Below, piece after piece: positions 55,201 to 64,000 of a DNA stretch of 64,000 nucleotides. This stretch comes from Pseudomonas sp. LD120 (GTDB lineage: Bacteria; Pseudomonadota; Gammaproteobacteria; Pseudomonadales; Pseudomonadaceae). The stretch is from NCBI RefSeq assembly GCF_009861525.1, contig NZ_WVHL01000003.1, forward strand, positions 372,001 to 436,000, read 5' to 3'. The notes below the pieces were generated by a model. It searched no databases and was not told the DNA's origin. It saw nothing but the letters and a program-made list of their open reading frames with translations. Position 1 is the stretch's first letter. Each line of letters opens with the position of its first letter. The translations under genes and the position numbers were made by a program.

Positions 55201-55895
55201 TCTTCGACTACAACGTCATCTATGAGGCCTTGCCGCTGTATTTCAGCGGTTTGTTGACCACCCTGAAACTGCTGGCTCTGTCGCTGTTCTTTGGCTTGCT
55301 GGTGGCACTGCCCTTGGGGCTGATGCGGGTTTCCAAGCAGCCGCTGGTGAACATGAGTGCCTGGCTCTATACCTATGTGATTCGCGGCACGCCGATGCTG
55401 GTGCAGTTGTTCTTGATCTACTACGGTCTGGCCCAGTTCGAAGCGGTGCGTGAAAGCTTCCTCTGGCCGTGGCTGTCCAGCGCGACCTTCTGTGCCTGCC
55501 TGGCGTTCGCGATCAACACCAGCGCCTACACTGCCGAAATCATCGCCGGCAGCCTCAAGGCCACGCCCAATGGCGAGATCGAAGCGGCCAAAGCCATGGG
55601 GATGTCGCGCTTCAAGATGTACAAGCGCATCCTGCTGCCGTCGGCCCTGCGCCGGGCGCTGCCGCAGTACAGCAACGAAGTGATCATGATGCTGCAGACC
55701 ACCAGTCTGGCGTCCATCGTGACCCTGATCGACATCACCGGCGCGGCCCGTACTGTCAATGCGCAGTATTACTTGCCGTTCGAGGCGTACATCACCGCCG
55801 GTGCTTTCTACCTGTGCCTGACTTTCATTCTGGTGCGCCTGTTCAAGCTGGCCGAAGGCCGCTGGCTGCGCTACCTGGCACCGCGGAAGCACTGA
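55197..55895 (+). CDS. aotM: Arginine/ornithine ABC transporter permease AotM
   Basis: A 232-residue partner permease with WLYTYVIRGTPMLVQLFLIY and the EAA loop in NGEIEAAKAMGMSRFKMYKR. It forms the membrane pore with AotQ. The stop is one base before the start of the next gene. Confidence 0.94.
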   Translation: MIFDYNVIYEALPLYFSGLLTTLKLLALSLFFGLLVALPLGLMRVSKQPLVNMSAWLYTYVIRGTPMLVQLFLIYYGLAQFEAVRESFLWPWLSSATFCACLAFAINTSAYTAEIIAGSLKATPNGEIEAAKAMGMSRFKMYKRILLPSALRRALPQYSNEVIMMLQTTSLASIVTLIDITGAARTVNAQYYLPFEAYITAGAFYLCLTFILVRLFKLAEGRWLRYLAPRKH

Positions 55896-55896
55896 T

Positions 55897-57009
55897 ATGC
55901 AACGTATCGATCATCCATTGCCCTGGAGCCACCTGGGCAGCGAGCGCAGCATCTCGGTGTTCCGTTTCGGCAGTGGTGAACGCAAGGCCTATATCCAGGC
56001 CAGCCTTCACGCTGACGAACTGCCCGGCATGCGCACCGCCTGGGAGCTGAAAAAGCGCCTGGCCGAGCTGGAGGCCCAGGGCGCCCTCACCGGCGTTGTC
56101 GAGTTGGTGCCGGTGGCCAACCCCCTAGGCTTGGGGCAGTTGCTGCAAGGCAATCACCAAGGCCGTTTCGAGGCCGGCAGCGGCAAGAATTTCAATCGTG
56201 ATTTCGTCGAGTTGAGCTCGCCCGTGGCCCAGCGCCTGGCAGGCTCCCTGGGGGATGATCCTCACGCCAACGTGCGTTTGATCCGTCAGGCCATGAGTGA
56301 TGTTCTGGCGCAATTGCCGCCGGCTTCCAGTCAGTTGCAAGGCATGCAGCGGGTGCTCTTGAGTCATGCTTGTACTGCTGATGTGGTGCTGGACCTGCAT
56401 TGTGATACCGAGGCGGCGCTGCATATGTACGCCTTGCCGCAACACTGGCCGCAGTGGTGCTCCCTGGCCGCGCGCCTGGATGTACGGGTCGGCCTGTTGG
56501 CCGAAGATTCTGGCGGCAGCTCGTTTGACGAAGCTTGTTCACTGCCCTGGCTACGACTGTCTCGGCAGTTTCCGGAGGCGCAGATTCCCCTGGCCTGCCT
56601 GGCAACCACCTTGGAGCTGGGAGGGCAGGCCGACACCGGGCGCCCGCAAGCCGAAGCTCATGCCGAAGGCATCCTGGCGTTTCTGGCCGAGCAAGGCCTG
56701 ATTGCCGGGCAATGGCCGGCGCCAGAGCATGAGGCTTGCGAGGGCATGCCGTTTGAAGGCACCGAATTGCTGTATGCGCCGCACCCCGGCGTGGTGAGCT
56801 TTCTGCATCCGGCTGGGAGCTGGGTGGAAGTGGGCGAACCGGTTTTTGAAGTGATTGATCCTCTATCCGATCGGGTCAGTACGGTGTGTGCTGGCACCAG
56901 CGGCGTGTTGTTCGCCGTTGAGCGGCTGCGTTATGCCCAACCCGGTTTCTGGCTGGCCAAGGTGGCGGGGCGCGAAGCGCTACGTCACGGGCGCTTGCTC
57001 AACGACTGA
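55897..57009 (+). CDS. aotO: AotO, M14-type (succinylglutamate desuccinylase/aspartoacylase-like) protein
   Basis: A 370-residue protein of the zinc carboxypeptidase-like desuccinylase/aspartoacylase superfamily: the metal pair is in ASLHADELPGM (His-x-x-Glu), the next histidine in VVLDLHCDTEAALHMYALP, and GKNFNRDFVEL holds the substrate-binding Asn-Arg. The C-terminal barrel region (VVSFLHPAGSWVEVGEPVFE) looks like a lipoyl-type hammerhead. In P. aeruginosa the equivalent gene in the aot operon is not needed for transport. Its place suggests work on an acylated amino acid. Confidence 0.87.
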   Translation: MQRIDHPLPWSHLGSERSISVFRFGSGERKAYIQASLHADELPGMRTAWELKKRLAELEAQGALTGVVELVPVANPLGLGQLLQGNHQGRFEAGSGKNFNRDFVELSSPVAQRLAGSLGDDPHANVRLIRQAMSDVLAQLPPASSQLQGMQRVLLSHACTADVVLDLHCDTEAALHMYALPQHWPQWCSLAARLDVRVGLLAEDSGGSSFDEACSLPWLRLSRQFPEAQIPLACLATTLELGGQADTGRPQAEAHAEGILAFLAEQGLIAGQWPAPEHEACEGMPFEGTELLYAPHPGVVSFLHPAGSWVEVGEPVFEVIDPLSDRVSTVCAGTSGVLFAVERLRYAQPGFWLAKVAGREALRHGRLLND

Positions 57010-57032
57010 CTGTTTTTGTGAGAACCGACCGC

Positions 57033-57797
57033 ATGTACAAACTTGAAGTCCAAGACCTGCATAAGCGCTATGGCAGTCACGAAGTGCTCAAGGGGGTCTC
57101 CCTGAAGGCTGCCGCTGGTGATGTGATCAGCATCATCGGCTCCAGTGGCTCGGGCAAAAGTACCTTTTTGCGCTGCATCAACCTGTTGGAGCAGCCCCAC
57201 GCTGGCAAGATCCTGCTGAACAACGAAGAGTTGAAGCTGGTGGCCAACAAGGACGGCGCGCTGAAGGCAGCCGATCCCAAGCAGTTGCAGCGTATGCGTT
57301 CGCGCTTGTCGATGGTGTTCCAGCATTTCAACCTGTGGTCGCACATGACCGCGATTGAAAACATCATGGAGGCGCCGGTGCATGTGCTCGGCGTGTCCAA
57401 GGCCGAAGCCCGGGAGAAGGCTGAGCACTACCTGGCCAAGGTGGGCGTGGCGCATCGTAAAGACGCCTACCCGGGACACATGTCCGGTGGTGAGCAGCAG
57501 CGCGTGGCCATTGCCCGGGCCCTGGCCATGGAGCCGGAAGTCATGCTGTTCGACGAGCCGACCTCGGCCCTGGACCCGGAGCTGGTGGGGGATGTGTTGA
57601 AGGTCATGCAGGCCCTGGCTCAGGAAGGTCGGACCATGGTGGTGGTGACTCACGAGATGGGCTTTGCCCGTGAGGTGTCCAATCAGCTGGTGTTCCTGCA
57701 CAAGGGCGTGGTGGAGGAGAGCGGCAACCCGCGGGAAGTGTTGGTGAACCCGCAATCAGAGCGTTTGCAACAATTCCTCTCGGGCAGTCTCAAGTAA
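57033..57797 (+). CDS. aotP: Arginine/ornithine ABC transporter ATPase AotP
   Basis: A 254-residue ABC ATPase: Walker [10 protein letters not shown], the Q-loop [15 protein letters not shown], signature [15 protein letters not shown] and Walker [15 protein letters not shown], with H-loop VVTHEMGFA. It closely fits HisP-type ATPases. The ATG of MYKLEVQDL is preferred over a GTG 15 bases upstream. Confidence 0.95.
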   Translation: MYKLEVQDLHKRYGSHEVLKGVSLKAAAGDVISIIGSSGSGKSTFLRCINLLEQPHAGKILLNNEELKLVANKDGALKAADPKQLQRMRSRLSMVFQHFNLWSHMTAIENIMEAPVHVLGVSKAEAREKAEHYLAKVGVAHRKDAYPGHMSGGEQQRVAIARALAMEPEVMLFDEPTSALDPELVGDVLKVMQALAQEGRTMVVVTHEMGFAREVSNQLVFLHKGVVEESGNPREVLVNPQSERLQQFLSGSLK

Positions 57798-57909
57798 TCG
57801 CTGCCGTTATGCACCAAATTAGGTCATGCTGCGCACCGCGCGCCGGATGGTCTAACTTGGTGCTGCCGCCCTTGGCTTCTTACACTGTTTTTGTTTCGGA
57901 TTGCCCGCC

Positions 57910-58890
57910 ATGACTGCCCATCGAATTGGTTTCCTGATTTGGCCCAGCACTAAAGCCTTGACGCTGGCGCTGGCCGAGGAGGCCTTGCGTGTTGCCCAAA
58001 GGGTGCACCCAGAAGTGGTTTATGAGCTGGCGTTCCTGTTGGCCGAAGCGCCGTCCGAAGGTGCTTGGCAACTGCCGGGCGAACCCTGGGCAGGCAAGCT
58101 TGAGGGTTGTCAGAAGCTCTTCCTGCTGGCGGATGAGCCACCGGCGCCGATGAGCTCCGCGCTCAGCAGCGCCCTCAAGCAACTGGTGCGAGCCGGTTGT
58201 GTGATCGGTGGTTTGTCCGCCGGCGTCTATCCGCTGGCTCAGCTGGGTTTGCTTGACGGTTACCGGGCGGCGGTGCACTGGCGCTGGCAGGATGATTTTG
58301 CCGAGCGTTTCCCCAAGGTGATTGCCACCAGTCATCTGTTCGATTGGGATCGTGATCGTCTGACCGCTTGCGGCGGCCTATCGGTGCTGGACCTGTTGTT
58401 GGCGGTGTTGGCGCGCGATCATGGCGCGGAGCTTGCCGGCGCGGTATCCGAAGAGCTCGTGGTGGAGCGCATCCGTGAGGGCGGTGAGCGTCAGCGTATT
58501 CCGCTGCAGAACCGTCTGGGCTCCAGCCATCCGAAGCTGACTCAAGCGGTGCTGTTGATGGAAGCCAATATCGAGGAGCCGCTGACCACCGACGAAATTG
58601 CCCAGCATGTCTGTGTCTCCCGGCGTCAGTTGGAGCGGATCTTCAAGCAATACCTGAATCGGGTGCCGAGCCAGTATTACCTGGAGCTGCGTCTGAACAA
58701 GGCCCGACAGATGCTGATGCAGACCAGCAAGTCGATCATTCAGATCGGTCTGTCCTGCGGTTTTTCTTCGGGGCCGCATTTCTCCAGCGCCTATCGCAAT
58801 TTCTTTGGCGCCACCCCTCGTGAAGATCGCAATCAACGACGCAGCAGCAGCCCGTTTGAACTCTCCTCTGTTCCCGCCGAGCGCGGCTGA
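57910..58890 (+). CDS. argR: Arginine-responsive regulator ArgR (AraC family)
   Basis: A 326-residue regulator unlike the E. coli ArgR: an N-terminal DJ-1/PfpI-like amidase-fold domain (RIGFLIWPSTKALTLALAEE, GLSAGVYPLAQLGLL) and a C-terminal AraC DNA-binding domain (IAQHVCVSRRQLERIFKQYL, IIQIGLSCGFSSGPHFSSAY). In P. aeruginosa it activates aot and aru genes and represses others when arginine is present. ATG 57910 was chosen over a TTG nine bases earlier. It lies 112 bases after aotP on the same strand, last in the operon. Confidence 0.95.
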   Translation: MTAHRIGFLIWPSTKALTLALAEEALRVAQRVHPEVVYELAFLLAEAPSEGAWQLPGEPWAGKLEGCQKLFLLADEPPAPMSSALSSALKQLVRAGCVIGGLSAGVYPLAQLGLLDGYRAAVHWRWQDDFAERFPKVIATSHLFDWDRDRLTACGGLSVLDLLLAVLARDHGAELAGAVSEELVVERIREGGERQRIPLQNRLGSSHPKLTQAVLLMEANIEEPLTTDEIAQHVCVSRRQLERIFKQYLNRVPSQYYLELRLNKARQMLMQTSKSIIQIGLSCGFSSGPHFSSAYRNFFGATPREDRNQRRSSSPFELSSVPAERG

Positions 58891-59075
58891 CCCCGTCCTC
58901 TAGGCGTTGGCTTGCCGGTGAATCCAGCAGGCAACCCGCTCGCCTCGCAAAATCCCGCTCGACGCCTTGTTGTCGTAATGCCGATAGCCTTTTCGAGATT
59001 TGGGTCCGCTCACGCCATAACTATCTGGGTAATTACCAGGGGCAAATTACCTGGCGAATCTGCCGCTGGCGCTGT

Positions 59076-59093
59076 GCGCAGTTTAAACTGCGC
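59076..59093. promoter_or_regulatory. 18-bp perfect palindrome
   Basis: GCGCAGTTTAAACTGCGC. It can form a 7-bp hairpin with a TTAA loop (possible weak argR terminator) or act as a dimer binding site 15 bases before an ArgR half-site. Confidence 0.5.
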
Positions 59094-59108
59094 CTTTGCG
59101 ACGCTATT

Positions 59109-59124
59109 TGTCGCATTGCCATAA
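59109..59124 (+). promoter_or_regulatory. ArgR half-site, upstream copy
   Basis: TGTCGC-N8-AA, 51 bases upstream of the main aruC promoter half-site. TATAAG at 59150 could be a second -10 box served by it. Confidence 0.5.
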
Positions 59125-59154
59125 ACCCGCCTAAATCCAGGGTTGGCGCTATAA

Positions 59155-60474
<1,320 letters not shown>

Positions 60475-60535
60475 TCCAGGCGGCGGTACTTCTCGGCGTC
60501 AGCTCCGTGTTGGCTGGCGTCGAGCCTAATTCCTG

Positions 60536-60560
60536 TGCCGGGCTGTCCCGGCATTTTTTT
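60536..60560 (+). terminator. Terminator inside the aru operon, after aruC
   Basis: TGCCGGG-CTGT-CCCGGCA followed by seven T, a textbook Rho-independent terminator in the 134-base aruC-aruF gap. Confidence 0.85.
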
Positions 60561-60608
60561 CCCTGAGTCGGACGCTTTCCGACCTGTTTTAGAGTAAGGA
60601 GTGACACC

Positions 60609-61628
60609 ATGCTGGTGATGCGCCCCGCGCAAATGGCTGATCTGGGCGAGGTACAGCGTCTGGCTGCAGACAGCCCGATTGGTGTCACCTCCTTGCCGGA
60701 TGATGTGGAACGCCTGCGCGACAAGATCGCCGCCAGCGAGGCCTCGTTCGCTGCTGAGGTGAGTTTCAACGGCGAAGAGAGTTACTTCTTCGTCCTGGAA
60801 GACACCGACAGCGCCAAGCTGGTGGGCTGTTCGGCCATTGTCGCGTCAGCCGGCTATTCCGAGCCGTTCTATAGCTTTCGTAATGAAACCTTCGTCCACG
60901 CGTCCCGCGAGCTGAAGATCCACAACAAGATTCACGTCTTGTCCCAGTGCCATGACCTGACCGGCAACAGCCTGTTGACCAGTTTCTATGTGGTTCCAGA
61001 GTTGGTGGGGTCGGCCTGGTCGGAGCTTAACTCTCGGGGGCGCCTGCTGTTTGTTGCTGGCCATCCGGAGCGGTTTGCCGATTCGGTGGTGACCGAGATC
61101 GTCGGCTACAGCGATGAACACGGTGATTCGCCGTTCTGGGATGCCATCGGGCGCAACTTCTTCGACCTCAATTACGCCGAAGCCGAGCGTCTGTGCGGCC
61201 TGAAGAGCCGGACCTTCCTCGCCGAACTGATGCCGCACTACCCGATCTACGTACCGCTGCTGCCGGACGCCGCCCAGGAAGCCATGGGCCAGGTGCATCC
61301 GCGGGCGCAGATCACCTTCGACATCCTGATGCGCGAAGGCTTTGAAACCGATCACTACATCGACATTTTTGACGGTGGTCCAACCTTGCATGCACGGGTT
61401 TCGGGAATTCGTTCCATTGCCCAAAGTCGTGTGGTACCGGTGAAAATCGGCGAGGCGCTCAAGAGCGGCGGTCGTCAATACTTGGTGTCCAACGGCCAGT
61501 TGCAGGATTACCGCGCGGTGCTGCTGGAGCTGGATTATGCCCCGGGCAAACCGGTGATCCTGGACCTGCAAGCAGCCGAAGCCCTGGGCGTCGGCGAAGG
61601 TGCCAGCGTGCGCCTGGTGGCGGTTTAA
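60609..61628 (+). CDS. aruF: Arginine N-succinyltransferase, alpha subunit
   Basis: A 339-residue subunit of the enzyme that joins succinyl-CoA to arginine, the first step of the pathway. Family segments: LVMRPAQMADLGEVQRLAAD, GITSLP-like GVTSLPDDVERLRDKIA, HVLSQCHDLTGNSLLTSFYV and LAELMPHYPIYVPLLPDAAQ. It aligns along its whole length with AruG next door (shared EERLT/DVERLR, FWDAIGRNFF, LMPHYPIY), so the two are paralogues forming one enzyme. AAGGAG precedes the ATG. Confidence 0.96.
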   Translation: MLVMRPAQMADLGEVQRLAADSPIGVTSLPDDVERLRDKIAASEASFAAEVSFNGEESYFFVLEDTDSAKLVGCSAIVASAGYSEPFYSFRNETFVHASRELKIHNKIHVLSQCHDLTGNSLLTSFYVVPELVGSAWSELNSRGRLLFVAGHPERFADSVVTEIVGYSDEHGDSPFWDAIGRNFFDLNYAEAERLCGLKSRTFLAELMPHYPIYVPLLPDAAQEAMGQVHPRAQITFDILMREGFETDHYIDIFDGGPTLHARVSGIRSIAQSRVVPVKIGEALKSGGRQYLVSNGQLQDYRAVLLELDYAPGKPVILDLQAAEALGVGEGASVRLVAV

Positions 61629-61713
61629 CCCCTGCTTTCACGACCTGGAAAGCATGCCTAGAAAGCAGCGAGTTTCGCGCAGGCCGCCAGCGGCTTGTGT
61701 TTGAGGAGATAGC

Positions 61714-64000
<2,287 letters not shown>

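Overview
The window is a stretch of chromosome from a fluorescent-group Pseudomonas. It is GC-rich and densely coded. The acs / aotJQMOP / argR / aruCFGD order matches what I recall of the P. aeruginosa PAO1 arrangement, but many accessory genes and GTAGCCGCTG-type repeats point to the P. fluorescens / protegens / chlororaphis side of the genus. This placement is inference from gene content, not a database match. I saw no tRNA, rRNA, prophage, transposase or CRISPR array.

Region by region. 0-4.7 kb: end of a YihY/BrkB protein, peptide deformylase, a GNAT enzyme, a 38-residue lysine-rich protein, GstA, a LysR regulator and a decayed PAS-chemoreceptor gene. 4.8-9.4 kb: an SDR, a GST, a PACE efflux pump with its divergent LysR, and a LysR/LysE pair. 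9.4-12.7 kb: the gluconate regulon gntR, gntK, gntP, with three copies of one operator. 12.7-18.5 kb: a repeat element, alaC, a LysE exporter, a GyrI-like protein, two acetyltransferases and a second PACE/LysR pair. 18.7-22.2 kb: a pqiA-pqiA-pqiB-pqiC lipid-transport operon, followed by two tandem repeat elements. 22.5-29.4 kb: a LysR regulator divergent from pxpA, a biotin carrier, a biotin carboxylase, pxpB, pxpC and an NCS1 permease. 29.4-34.1 kb: PiT phosphate transporter, ZntB, and a chemoreceptor. 34.4-41.5 kb: PepSY protein, sterol-desaturase-like hydroxylase, AraC, glpQ, DUF2025, a monooxygenase/GATase-like pair with a divergent LysR, a DUF1003 remnant and a PAS chemoreceptor. 41.9-48.3 kb: MASE2-GGDEF cyclase, TetR/metallo-hydrolase pair, HTH protein, AraC/TauE pair and an unrecognised zinc-ribbon-like protein. 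48.5-53 kb: nrdB without nrdA, a DUF2790 protein, acs. 53.4-64 kb: arginine uptake (aot), the regulator argR, and the arginine succinyltransferase pathway (aru), cut by the window end in aruD.

How it fits together. The right end is a complete arginine import and degradation module. Two of its promoters carry the same ArgR half-site at the same distance (37 bp) from the -10 box. The gluconate block is a small regulon read directly from repeated operators. The most interesting uncharacterised system is the pxpA/biotin carboxylase/pxpBC/permease operon. It has every part of a urea-carboxylase-like enzyme, but as separate subunits, so it is unlikely to be only an ordinary biotin-independent 5-oxoprolinase.
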